The notes below the pieces were generated by a model. The model saw only the letters and a list, made by a program, of their open reading frames with translations, made no database searches and was not told where the DNA came from. From Nostoc sp. FACHB-892 (lineage in GTDB: Bacteria; Cyanobacteriota; Cyanobacteriia; Cyanobacteriales; Nostocaceae), in NCBI RefSeq assembly GCF_014698795.1, contig NZ_JACJTR010000004.1:124001-188000 (forward strand): 64,000 nucleotides of DNA, in the 5' to 3' direction. A program made the position numbers and the translations under genes. Below are positions 53,217 to 62,676 of this stretch, piece after piece (the stretch's first letter is position 1; each line of letters begins with the position of its first letter).

Positions 53217-54737
53217 TTAAATTTGTAAAAAGTTAGCGATCGCTTGTGGTAATGGCAAAATAATTACAATCAGCAAAGCCATTGCCAGTAATCCCAAAAT
53301 GTCACGTTTGTTATCCAATTCAGTGACATCATTCAGCGCAGGTTCATCAATCAATGGCATAAATAATAAGATAATCGCCCACACCAAAAATTCTTCTCTG
53401 ATTAAAGCCAGTAATAGCAACAACACACGAGCAATTTGACCAATGACAATCGCAGTTCGTTGTCCAAACATTGCATGGACAATGTGGCCTCCGTCTAGTT
53501 GTCCCACAGGCATTAAATTTAAGGCTGTGACAATTAGTCCCAAAAAACCAGCTACTGCAACTGGATGCAAATCAAGGGCTGATTGTGCTGTTAACTGACT
53601 ACCCAAAGCTAACTTCGAGAGTAACGCTAATAAGATGGAATACTTGGGATTAAGAGCATCAGGATTTAAAAGTCGGGTTTTTTCACTGATAGAAACCACG
53701 TCAGAATGAGCCAAGCCCCATATTAGTAATGGCAAAGTCACGACAAAGCCTGCAATTGGTCCAGCGATACTAATGTCAAATAAAGCTTTGCGGTTGGGAA
53801 TGGGACTACGCATCTGAATAAATGCACCAAAAGTTCCCAAGAAGAAAGGTATGGGAATAAAGTAAGGCAACGTCGAGCGAATCTTGTAGAATCTAGCCGT
53901 CAAATAATGCCCAAGTTCGTGAATGCCCAAAATAGTCATTAGTCCTAAAGCATAGGGCAATCCCTTGAATAGAACATCTGGGTTAGATAGAACTTTGAAC
54001 AAAGAGCCAACTTCCCATAGAGGCGGAAGAGAAACACCAGCAATTTCCACACCCACCAAAGTAGTAGTTACCAAAGTAGCTACCAGTAGTAGAAGTGCTA
54101 ATCCTGGTCGAGTTAATCGTTCCTGCTCGCGCTGTGGTGTATTTGCCTGTTTAGCAGCTTGAGTATTAGGAACCAGCACAAAGAAAGGTTTGCCATTAAT
54201 ACCTTCTTGAAAGATCAGCAGGAAGCGATCGCCAAATTGTGCTTCAATATTAGTCTTAATCTGCTGGTAGGCGTTGCTGGCTTTAGTTCGCAACTGGCCA
54301 CGGCAAATTACGGCTTGTGGTCGATACTCAATATTTTGAACGTAGTATACAGACCAAGGAAAACAATTTCGCAGTTGAGTTTCTTCCGTTGGCTCAATGG
54401 GACGCACTATTGGTTCTGCAATAGGCTGGATAGTCGGCGGTGAGTCTGAGGCTTGGGTTTGGGTTTGGGCCTGTGTATCTCTTGGCGCTCGACGCCCCCA
54501 TTGAAATAACGTCCAATACAAGAGTGTGGAGACAAATAACGACCAAATAATCAGCGCTGACGGCGGAGGTTGTTTCGCCCCGTACATCAGCGTCCATCCA
54601 CTTAACAGAAATGCTGGTGTCATTAAAACCAGCCACAACAACCATACTGGTGTCCGGGTGATGTGAGCGACGCTGTGCTGCACCATTAGATAAGTAGCTA
54701 GCCCCAGTAGGAGAATAAACAGAAACCAAAATGCCAT
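53217..54737 (-). CDS. Site-2 protease-type M50 membrane metalloprotease
   Basis: About 506 residues from the ATG at 54737 (a TTG at 54761 is in frame). Several N-terminal helices precede a cytosolic insert (about 90-215), then the protease core with LGIHELGHYLTARF (HExxH) and NLMPVGQLDGGH (the third-ligand motif NxxPxxxLDG). The N-terminal domain with IEAQFGDRFLLIFQEG resembles EGY1-like chloroplast proteases. It cuts membrane-embedded substrates in regulated intramembrane proteolysis. Convergent with the TnpB element. Confidence 0.88.
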   Translation of the reverse strand: MAFWFLFILLLGLATYLMVQHSVAHITRTPVWLLWLVLMTPAFLLSGWTLMYGAKQPPPSALIIWSLFVSTLLYWTLFQWGRRAPRDTQAQTQTQASDSPPTIQPIAEPIVRPIEPTEETQLRNCFPWSVYYVQNIEYRPQAVICRGQLRTKASNAYQQIKTNIEAQFGDRFLLIFQEGINGKPFFVLVPNTQAAKQANTPQREQERLTRPGLALLLLVATLVTTTLVGVEIAGVSLPPLWEVGSLFKVLSNPDVLFKGLPYALGLMTILGIHELGHYLTARFYKIRSTLPYFIPIPFFLGTFGAFIQMRSPIPNRKALFDISIAGPIAGFVVTLPLLIWGLAHSDVVSISEKTRLLNPDALNPKYSILLALLSKLALGSQLTAQSALDLHPVAVAGFLGLIVTALNLMPVGQLDGGHIVHAMFGQRTAIVIGQIARVLLLLLALIREEFLVWAIILLFMPLIDEPALNDVTELDNKRDILGLLAMALLIVIILPLPQAIANFLQI

Positions 54738-54852
54738 GTTATCGTTCAGTAATTTTGACAATACGCCCCACCTGTAGCCTCAGCACCATAGCATTAACTA
54801 CAAGGTAGACCTCAAATCCCAATTTTTTAAGAGAAGGCAGGAGGAAAGAGTT

Positions 54853-54954
54853 ATGAATGAAAACTTTAGTTCTGGATCAAAAACCCAGTTTAAAAAGAAA
54901 CAAGAATTATCTCTAGCAAAAAGTGCCGCGAGATATAAAGCTTTTACAACCTAA
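54853..54954 (+). CDS. Candidate 33-residue basic small protein
   Basis: ATG at 54853, TAA at 54952-54954, preceded by a perfect AGGAGG eight bases upstream (with AAAGAGTT between). The product starts MNENFSSGSKTQFKKKQ and is basic (seven Lys, one Arg), with no membrane helix. It ends directly before a hairpin that resembles an IS200/IS605 end, so it may be the cut-off 5' part of a longer gene. Divergent from the M50 protease. Confidence 0.45.
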   Translation: MNENFSSGSKTQFKKKQELSLAKSAARYKAFTT

Positions 54955-54978
54955 GTCCCACGCTTTTAAACGTGGGTT
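54955..54978. repeat. Hairpin resembling an IS200/IS605 terminus
   Basis: CCCACG (54957-54962) and CGTGGG (54971-54976) enclose CTTTTAAA, i.e. AGTCCCACG-loop-CGTGGGTTAC. Small CCCACG stem-loops with GTTAC flanks mark the ends of some IS605 elements. No transposase gene lies beside it, so a solitary end or MITE. Confidence 0.4.
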
Positions 54979-55004
54979 ACTCCTGCCTCCTGCCTCACTT
55001 CTCT

Positions 55005-55065
55005 TCTTAGGCTGCGCCCGAAGCGTAGCTATGCCGCAGACTTTACGGCTGCGCTCAAGTGACCT
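55005..55065. repeat. Short dispersed repeat with GCGTAGC words
   Basis: TAGGCTGCGCCCGAAGCGTAG, then TATGCCGCAGACTTTACGGC and TGCGCTCAAGT. These words recur in the opposite sense at 41093-41190. Flanked by CCTCCTGCCTCCTGCCTC low-complexity units on both sides. Confidence 0.55.
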
Positions 55066-55188
55066 CCTGCCTCCTGCCTCATGAATCACAACGGTTAACA
55101 GTGCTAGTTAACGCTCAAGTTTCAGTTCTTTAGAATTTCCACACTGTAACCAGATTGTCCACAACTCCTCAGTTTCGGCTTTTTTATC

Positions 55189-55923
55189 ATGTGTCCTTTA
55201 CCTCAAGTGCCAAGTAATACAACTAAGCCACCACGGGCTGTCTTTCCTGACGAAGTTCCTAGCGGAGGTTCCCTGCAATCGGACTTCGCACAAGAGAGCA
55301 TTTTTGCTTTTCCACCCAATCGGGACACTTTAGGGGGAACCTCTTATCTTATTGTAAGAAATGAAGGCAATATCCTCATCGACTGCCCTGCCCTAGACCA
55401 AACAAATCAAGATTTTTTAGGAGCGCATGGAGGCGTGCGTTGGTTATTCCTCACCCATCGAGGCGCTATTGGCAAAACTGCTGAAATTCAGCAAACCTTT
55501 GGCTGCGAAGTCTTGATTCAAGAGCAAGAAGCTTATTTATTACCAGGCTTAACCTTAACTACCTTTAAACAGGAATTTACGCTTGATGTATCAACACAAG
55601 TGATTTGGACACCAGGCCATTCTCCCGGCTCATCTTGCTTATACTACAGTGAACTTGGAGGTATATTGTTTTCTGGTCGCCATTTAGTCCCTAACCAGCA
55701 GGGTGAACCAGTACCATTACGGACAGCCAAAACCTTTCACTGGCCAAGACAAATTAACAGTCTTCAATTATTATTAGAACGTTTTACACCAGAAACTCTC
55801 AGATATATTTGTCCGGGAGGTAACACAGGTTTTCTCAGAGGCAAGCGTTTCATAGATCAGGCTTATCAACACCTCGCTTCTCTGGATTTATCAGCTTTGC
55901 TACGGATACAGCCTCTACTTTAG
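55189..55923 (+). CDS. Metallo-beta-lactamase-fold protein with degenerate metal motif
   Basis: A 244-residue protein of the MBL fold: GGTSYLIVRNEGNILIDCPA, FLTHRGAIGK and IWTPGHSPGSSCLYY. In hydrolases the first motif is HxHxDH; here THRGAIGK keeps only one His, while the later His in TPGHS is present. Zinc binding is therefore doubtful and the protein may be non-hydrolytic. The N-terminal DEVPSGGSLQSDF part is encoded by a dispersed-repeat-like segment (about 55258-55290). It stands 266 bp before the large kinase. Confidence 0.75.
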   Translation: MCPLPQVPSNTTKPPRAVFPDEVPSGGSLQSDFAQESIFAFPPNRDTLGGTSYLIVRNEGNILIDCPALDQTNQDFLGAHGGVRWLFLTHRGAIGKTAEIQQTFGCEVLIQEQEAYLLPGLTLTTFKQEFTLDVSTQVIWTPGHSPGSSCLYYSELGGILFSGRHLVPNQQGEPVPLRTAKTFHWPRQINSLQLLLERFTPETLRYICPGGNTGFLRGKRFIDQAYQHLASLDLSALLRIQPLL

Positions 55924-56189
55924 AGGCAAGGAACAGGGGGCAGGGAGAGTAATTATGCGTTTGCGAGTATTTAAAAACTCATTTATGAGTATTAAATACT
56001 CGTTAACGTGAGTTCAGATATTATTTTGGGAAGCGATTAAAAAGCGATCGCCATATCTACTAAAGTGCTTTCCTGGCTTCTGTCTTCTGTGCTATCCCTA
56101 ATGCCCAATACAAGTTTTGTAACGTTTGTTAAGCAAGAGATTGTCCAGGGAATTCTAACCTTAATACACAGGAATTCTCGTAAAAATTT

Positions 56190-59100
56190 ATGAGCGCAAA
56201 ACTTGATGGAACTTTAAGGCTTGCTGGCTACCTAATTATAGAACAGCTTTATTCAGGTTCTCGCACCCAAGTGTATCGGGCAGTACGAGAATGCGATACC
56301 TTCGGTGGGCTTCGCCAACGCCTACCAGTTGTCATCAAGCTCTTAAAACGAGAATACCCAAGTTTTAGCGAATTAGTACAGTTTTGCAACCAATATGCGA
56401 TCGCTAAAAACCTAGATATTCCCGGCATTATTAAACCCTACAGCCTGGAAGCCTATCACAATGGCTATGCCCTAGTCATAGAAGACTTTGGTGGCATTTC
56501 CTTGCGGGAATTTACCCAAGGAAAAAGACTGACATTAGAGCAATTCCTACCCATTGCTTTACAACTGCTTGACATTTTAAACCAGTTGCATCAACAGCGC
56601 GTCATTCACAAAGACATTAAGCCAGCCAACATCTTAATTCACCCTGAGACGAAACAAATCAAGCTGATTGACTTCAGTATTGCCTCGCTGCTACCACGAG
56701 AAACCCAGGAGATTCAAAATCCCAACGGACTGGAGGGAACGCTAGCGTATTTATCGCCAGAACAGACTGGACGGATGAACAGGGGCATTGACTACCGCAG
56801 CGACTTCTATTCATTAGGTGTGACTTTCTTTGAATTACTAAGCGGGCAATTGCCTTTTAAGTCCCATGAACCGATGGAGTTGGTGCATTGCCACATTGCA
56901 AAGCTTCCACCTTTCGTTTACGATTTCAACCCCGATTTGCCCTTGATGCTGGGCGAGATTATCTGTAAAATGATGGCGAAAAATGCCGAAGACCGCTATC
57001 AGAGTGCTATAGGGCTTAAACATGACTTAGTCACCTGCCTAGAGCAGTGGCAAAAAACAGGCAAGCACACTTGGTTTGATTTGGGACAGCGCGATATCAG
57101 CGATCGCTTTCTCATACCCGAAAAACTCTATGGACGGGAATCAGAAGTGCAAACGTTACTGGAGGCATTTGGTCATGTTGCCAATGGTGGCTCCGAACTG
57201 ATGCTGGTGGCAGGTTCCTCTGGCATTGGCAAAACTGCAATCGTCAATGAAGTGCATAAGCCGATTGTCCGGTGGAATGGCTACTTTATCAAAGGGAAAT
57301 ATGACCAGTTCAACCGCAACATTCCTTTGTCTGCTTTTGTACAAGCCTTTCGTGACCTGATAGGACAGTTGCTTAGTGAAAGCGATATCCGACTGGAGCA
57401 ATGGCAGAGGAAGATTTTAGCGGCAGTTGGAGAGAATGGGCAAGTTCTGATCGAGGTGATTCCTGAACTGGAGCAGATGATCGGCAAACAGCCAACGATT
57501 GCGGAACTATCGGGTGGTGCAGCACAAAACCGTTTCTATCTGCTGTTCCAAAAGTTTATTCAGGTGTTCACAACCAGAGAGCATCCGTTGGTGATGTTTC
57601 TTGATGATTTGCAGTGGGCAGATTCAGCATCCCTCAGTTTGCTGAACCTGTTGATGACTCAGAGCGATTGCGGCTATCTATTCATTATTGGTGCATACCG
57701 TGATAACGAGGTGTTTGCAAGTCATCCACTCATGTTGACGCTAGATGAAATTCAAAAGGCATCCTCCTGCATCAATACTCTGACTGTAGCTCCTTTAAGT
57801 CAAGCAGATATAAACCATTTGATCGCTGATTCCCTCAGTTGCACACTTGAACAAGCACTGCCGTTGACAGAGTTGGTTTATCAAAAAGCAAAAGGTAATC
57901 CCTTTTTCACGACTCAGTTTCTGAAAGCGCTGTATGAAGATGGGCTGATTATTTTTGATTGGGAGGCAGGTTTTTGGCAATGTGATGTAGAGCAAGTCAG
58001 AGCGATCGCTTTCACTGATGATGTGGTGGAATTTATGGCACAACAACTTCAAAAATTGCCACCCAACACTCAAGATATTTTGAAACTGGCAGCCTGTATT
58101 GGCAATCAGTTTGATTTGGCAACGTTGGCGATCATTTCTGAACAATCCCAAATCAAAGCGGCTGCAAGTTTATGGAAAGCTTTACAGGAAGGTTTTATTT
58201 TACCCCAAAGTGAAGTTTATAAGTTTTATATTGGGGCAGAACATCAACTAGTTGACCAAGAAAATTCTGAGCTTGTTGCATATAGATTTTTACATGACCG
58301 GGTACAACAAGCGGCATATTCCCTAATTCCCGCCGATGAAAAACAAGCCTTTCACCTAAAAATTGGACAGTTACTTCTGACTAACACCCCCGAAAGCAAC
58401 CGGGAAGAACGCATTTTTGAAATTGTTAGTCAACTTAATGTTGCGACTGAATTAATCGCCCAATCCGCAGAACGTCAAACATTGGCGCAATTTAACCTGA
58501 TGGCAAGTCGCAAGGCAAAAGCGGCAACTGCTTATACTGCCGCCTGCAAATATGCTCAGGTGGGCATTGGGTTGCTTGCCCAAAACAGTTGGCAGCATCA
58601 GTATGAATTGACCTTAGCACTCCACCAAGTCGCCACAGAAGCCGCCTATCTAAGCGGTGATTTAGAGCAGATGGCAGCCAATGCCCGCCTTGTCCTAAAC
58701 CATGCCAAAACTCCATTAGATCAAATCAGCGTTTATCAGGTGAAGATTGAGGCATTCACCGCCCAAGGTCAATTTACCCAAGCGATCGCGGCGGCGCTTA
58801 AAATTTTAAAGCAATTGGGAGTGGAACTGCCCGCAACCCCTACTCAGGATGATGTGGTGGCTGCCTTTAGTACCGTTTCAGATGCGATCAACGAGCGGTT
58901 ACCCGGCGAGTTACTTAACTTCAACGAAGCAAGGGATGTGAACATCCTAGCGGCGGCTCGAATTTTGACATCAGCAGCACCCTGCGCTTATCTATATCAG
59001 CCACTGCTGTATTTACTGATGATTTTAAAAAAGGTTTATCTGTCCGTTGTGTATGGTAATGAGTCAACCTCGACCTTTAGCTATGCTTCTTATGGAATAT

Positions 59101-62100
59101 TGATGTGTGGTGTGTTCGGCAAGGTTGAATTAGGTTATGAATACGGTCAGTTAGCCCTCGATCTGCTATCACATTATCAAAATTCTGAATTGAAGGGGAA
59201 AACTTTATTATTAGTCTATGTATACACAAGGCATTGGAAAATGCACCTGCGTGAGACATTACACCCTTTACAAATTGCTTATTGTAGTTGTTTAGATGTG
59301 GGCGATTTGGCTTTCGCCGGCTACTCTGCGTATAACTACGGTTTTTACTCCTATTTTGCCGGACAGAATTTAACGCAACTAGAGTCGGAAGTTGCCGGAT
59401 ATTGTGAAGCACTCAAGCATCTCCAGCAAAATCTAACTCTGACTTATTCCCAGATGATTCGACAAATTCTGCTGAATTTAATCGAGGATGCAGATAACGT
59501 GGTGGTGTTGAGCGGTGCAGCCTACAATGAACTGCATCATCTGCCATTACATGAAACAGCAGGCGATCGCACCGGATTAGCATTACTGTGGATTAACAAA
59601 CTGGTTGTGTCCTATTTGTTTTCAGAGTTTGAACAAGCCGCAGAACAGGCTAGGCAAGCAAGAAAGTATTTGGATGCTGTCCTGGCTTTTTTATATGTTC
59701 CAATCTTTCATTTCTATGAGTCTTTAGCCCAATTAGCATGGTTTGGGCAATTCTCAGCCCCAGAGCAGAAAAGGCAAATGAAAGAATGCATCGCTACCAA
59801 CCAAGAAAAACTTAAATACTGGGCAACTCATGCGCCGATGAATTTCTTGCACAAGTTTCATTTAGTCGAGGCAGAACGAGAGCGAGTACAAGGTAATAAA
59901 GCCGAGGCAATAGATTTGTACGATCGCGCCATCATTGGAGCCAAAGAAAACGGCTACATCCAAGAAGAAGCACTTGCCAATGAACTAGCCGCTAAATTTT
60001 ACCTCGACTGGGGTAAAAACCGAATTGCTCAAGAATACATGACCCAAGCCTACTACGGCTATGCTCGCTGGGGAGCTAAAGCCAAAGTTGCTGACTTGGA
60101 ACGACGCTATCCTCAACTTCTCGCCCCCATTCTCCGGCAAACCACCTCTCCCCTCTCAACTAACGAAACTATCTTCACATTGGAGAGTATCACCTCCACC
60201 AGTTTTGCCACTTCTAGCACTAGCAACGTCTCTGTTGCTTTAGATTTAGCTACTATTCTCAAAGCTTCTCAAACCCTTTCTGGCGAAATCGAACTCGAAA
60301 AACTGCTCTCGGCATTGCTGCATATTGTCATTGAAAATGCGGGAGCCGATAAGTCTGTGTTCATACTTTTGGAGTCAGATCGTTTGCTAATTCAGGCGCT
60401 AGCACAGCTTTCCCTTGGTATGACGTCTCTACAGAACAAAGAAATTGGCCACGTCGATTTTTATCCAATGTTGCTTAACCCGCAGCCCATTGAAGACTCG
60501 GTTGATGTGCCAGTTGGCTTAATTAATACCGTCAAACGCAGCTTACAACCAGTAGTGATTATTGATGCCAGGCTGCATCCTCAATTAATTAATGACCCAT
60601 ATATTCAACAACAACAGCCCAAGAGTATCTTGTGCTGCCCGATTTTGCATCAGGGTAAGCTGCTGGGCATTTTGTATCTAGAAAACAATTTGGCAACCGG
60701 AGCCTTTAACAGCGATCGCGTTAAAATGCTGAATTTACTTTGCACTCAAGCTGCAATTTCTCTCGAAAACGCGCGACATTATCAAAATTCCCAGAAGTAT
60801 GCTCAACAGTTAACACAATCTCTAGCAAAATTGCAGGCTAGTGAAATCCGCTTCCAAAATTTGGCGAATAATATTCCTGGTATGGTGTACCAATTCCGTC
60901 TAGCAGCCGACGGTTCAACTTCAACACCCTATGTTAGCTCTGGCTGTTTCGACTTGTATGGGCTAGCGCCAGAGTTGGTGATGGCAGGGACACATAGCCT
61001 TTACACCATGAATCATCCTGACGATCAAGCAGCTATTGCACAAGCGATCACCTACTCTGCCCAAACTTTGACCCCGTTTGAGCAAGAATGGCGTATTATC
61101 CTACCTTCTGGAACCGTCAAATGGATTCAATCTGCTGCTCGGCCAGAGCGACAAGCCGATGGGGCAATTCTATGGGATGGGGTGGTGATTGATATTAGCG
61201 AACGCAAACAGGCCGAAGCATCTCTAGCCAAAGAACGAGAGTTTTTGAATGCCATCATTCACAATATTACAGATGGGATTGTTGTTTGTGATGCAAGTGG
61301 CAAATTGATCCTATTCAACAAAGCAATTCGTGAGTTTTATGGCTTACCAGTAGAATCATTACCACCAGAACAATGGTCAGAATACTTCGATCTCTATCAA
61401 CCTGATAGTCAAACACTCTTATCAAAAACCGAAATTCCTTTGTTTCGTGCCTTACAAGGGGAAATCGTTGAAAATGCCGAAATGCTAATTGTGCCGAAGC
61501 ATGGTTCTAAAAGAATTTTATTAGCAAGCGGGCAAGCGATCATCGATTCTTCGGGCAACAAAATCGGTGCAGTCGTTGTGGTGCGAGATATTAGTGAACG
61601 CAAACAATCAGAACTTGCCTTAGAGCAAAAGTCGCTTGATTTGCAACAAGCGCTAATTGATTTACAAAATGCTCAATTACAAATAGTCCAAAGTGAAAAA
61701 ATGTCGGCACTAGGCAATTTAGTTGCTGGCGTAGCTCATGAAATGAATAATCCTCTCGGTTTTATTGCTGCCAGTCTAAAACAAGCTAAACCCATTATTA
61801 CTGATATTGTTGAACATCTCAGATTTTATCAAGAAAGTTTACCCAACAAAAGTAGAAAAATTCTTGACCATGCCGAAGAAATTGACTTGGATTATAGCTT
61901 AAGAGATTTGCCAAAAATGATTGATTCTATGTCTATGGCTTGTGACAGACTGAAAAACATTAGCACTAGTCTCCGCACTTTTTCACGTGCTGATAGAGAT
62001 TACAAAGTGCCATTTCATATTCACCAAGGCATAGATAGCACAATTTTAATTTTGAAACATCGTCTGAAGGCGAACGAACAGCGTCCCGAAATTGAAGTAG

Positions 62101-62519
62101 TCACAAGCTATGAAAAGCTACCCCAAATTGAATGTTTTCCGGGTCAATTAAATCAGGTATTTATGAATATTTTAGCTAATGCTATTGATGCTTTAGAAGA
62201 ATCGAATCATGGACGTACTTTTGAAGATATCCAGCTTAATTGCAATCGAATTACAATTACAACTTCTTTAGAAAATAACTGGATAAAAATTATCATTGCT
62301 GATAATGGTAAGGGAATGAGCGAAGAAGTCAAACAAAAGATATTTGATCATTTATTTACGACTAAAGCTGTCGGTAAAGGGACAGGATTAGGACTTGCGA
62401 TCGCTCATCAAATTATCGAGGAAACCCACGGAGGCAAACTGATATGCACCTCCGTATTGGGACAAGGAACAGAGTTTGTCATCACATTACCAGTTAAAAC
62501 GGTGACATCTGATTCTTAA
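56190..62519 (+). CDS. Hybrid Ser/Thr kinase-ATPase-GAF-PAS-histidine kinase
   Basis: A 2109-residue multi-domain sensor kinase. Order: Ser/Thr protein kinase (about 10-275; VIHKDIKPANIL near 140, LIDFS near 158), AAA ATPase (Walker A GSSGIGKTA near 343, FLDDLQWADS near 472), a long helical TPR-like region (about 700-1320), GAF (about 1365-1530), two PAS-PAC domains (about 1550-1675 and 1680-1805), then HisKA with VAHEMNNPLG (His about 1848) and HATPase (NQVFMNILANAID, ADNGKGM, GTGLGLAI). This is the HstK architecture of filamentous cyanobacteria. Residues 35-45 derive from a dispersed repeat at 56293-56323. No receiver domain; the output partner is unknown. Confidence 0.93.
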   Translation: MSAKLDGTLRLAGYLIIEQLYSGSRTQVYRAVRECDTFGGLRQRLPVVIKLLKREYPSFSELVQFCNQYAIAKNLDIPGIIKPYSLEAYHNGYALVIEDFGGISLREFTQGKRLTLEQFLPIALQLLDILNQLHQQRVIHKDIKPANILIHPETKQIKLIDFSIASLLPRETQEIQNPNGLEGTLAYLSPEQTGRMNRGIDYRSDFYSLGVTFFELLSGQLPFKSHEPMELVHCHIAKLPPFVYDFNPDLPLMLGEIICKMMAKNAEDRYQSAIGLKHDLVTCLEQWQKTGKHTWFDLGQRDISDRFLIPEKLYGRESEVQTLLEAFGHVANGGSELMLVAGSSGIGKTAIVNEVHKPIVRWNGYFIKGKYDQFNRNIPLSAFVQAFRDLIGQLLSESDIRLEQWQRKILAAVGENGQVLIEVIPELEQMIGKQPTIAELSGGAAQNRFYLLFQKFIQVFTTREHPLVMFLDDLQWADSASLSLLNLLMTQSDCGYLFIIGAYRDNEVFASHPLMLTLDEIQKASSCINTLTVAPLSQADINHLIADSLSCTLEQALPLTELVYQKAKGNPFFTTQFLKALYEDGLIIFDWEAGFWQCDVEQVRAIAFTDDVVEFMAQQLQKLPPNTQDILKLAACIGNQFDLATLAIISEQSQIKAAASLWKALQEGFILPQSEVYKFYIGAEHQLVDQENSELVAYRFLHDRVQQAAYSLIPADEKQAFHLKIGQLLLTNTPESNREERIFEIVSQLNVATELIAQSAERQTLAQFNLMASRKAKAATAYTAACKYAQVGIGLLAQNSWQHQYELTLALHQVATEAAYLSGDLEQMAANARLVLNHAKTPLDQISVYQVKIEAFTAQGQFTQAIAAALKILKQLGVELPATPTQDDVVAAFSTVSDAINERLPGELLNFNEARDVNILAAARILTSAAPCAYLYQPLLYLLMILKKVYLSVVYGNESTSTFSYASYGILMCGVFGKVELGYEYGQLALDLLSHYQNSELKGKTLLLVYVYTRHWKMHLRETLHPLQIAYCSCLDVGDLAFAGYSAYNYGFYSYFAGQNLTQLESEVAGYCEALKHLQQNLTLTYSQMIRQILLNLIEDADNVVVLSGAAYNELHHLPLHETAGDRTGLALLWINKLVVSYLFSEFEQAAEQARQARKYLDAVLAFLYVPIFHFYESLAQLAWFGQFSAPEQKRQMKECIATNQEKLKYWATHAPMNFLHKFHLVEAERERVQGNKAEAIDLYDRAIIGAKENGYIQEEALANELAAKFYLDWGKNRIAQEYMTQAYYGYARWGAKAKVADLERRYPQLLAPILRQTTSPLSTNETIFTLESITSTSFATSSTSNVSVALDLATILKASQTLSGEIELEKLLSALLHIVIENAGADKSVFILLESDRLLIQALAQLSLGMTSLQNKEIGHVDFYPMLLNPQPIEDSVDVPVGLINTVKRSLQPVVIIDARLHPQLINDPYIQQQQPKSILCCPILHQGKLLGILYLENNLATGAFNSDRVKMLNLLCTQAAISLENARHYQNSQKYAQQLTQSLAKLQASEIRFQNLANNIPGMVYQFRLAADGSTSTPYVSSGCFDLYGLAPELVMAGTHSLYTMNHPDDQAAIAQAITYSAQTLTPFEQEWRIILPSGTVKWIQSAARPERQADGAILWDGVVIDISERKQAEASLAKEREFLNAIIHNITDGIVVCDASGKLILFNKAIREFYGLPVESLPPEQWSEYFDLYQPDSQTLLSKTEIPLFRALQGEIVENAEMLIVPKHGSKRILLASGQAIIDSSGNKIGAVVVVRDISERKQSELALEQKSLDLQQALIDLQNAQLQIVQSEKMSALGNLVAGVAHEMNNPLGFIAASLKQAKPIITDIVEHLRFYQESLPNKSRKILDHAEEIDLDYSLRDLPKMIDSMSMACDRLKNISTSLRTFSRADRDYKVPFHIHQGIDSTILILKHRLKANEQRPEIEVVTSYEKLPQIECFPGQLNQVFMNILANAIDALEESNHGRTFEDIQLNCNRITITTSLENNWIKIIIADNGKGMSEEVKQKIFDHLFTTKAVGKGTGLGLAIAHQIIEETHGGKLICTSVLGQGTEFVITLPVKTVTSDS
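56293..56323 (+). repeat. Dispersed repeat in frame inside the kinase domain
   Basis: GCGATACCTTCGGTGGGCTT and CGCCAACGCCT match the class of Nostoc palindromic repeats (GCGATRCC..GGGCTTCGCC). It adds CDTFGGLRQR between VYRAVRE and LPVVIKLL, next to the ATP-binding Lys. Confidence 0.6.
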
Positions 62520-62676
62520 ACATCGCTTCAAAGCTTTAGAAACTCGCGCAAAAATTTACAGCAGTTTTTATTGTAACTTGAATAAAAATCTCATTTATCA
62601 AGTCAATGGCTGTATTTCCGTACCGAGCTAGCCATGCCAATTATAGTCAAAAACTTGGCATCGCGTGCATAAAGAA

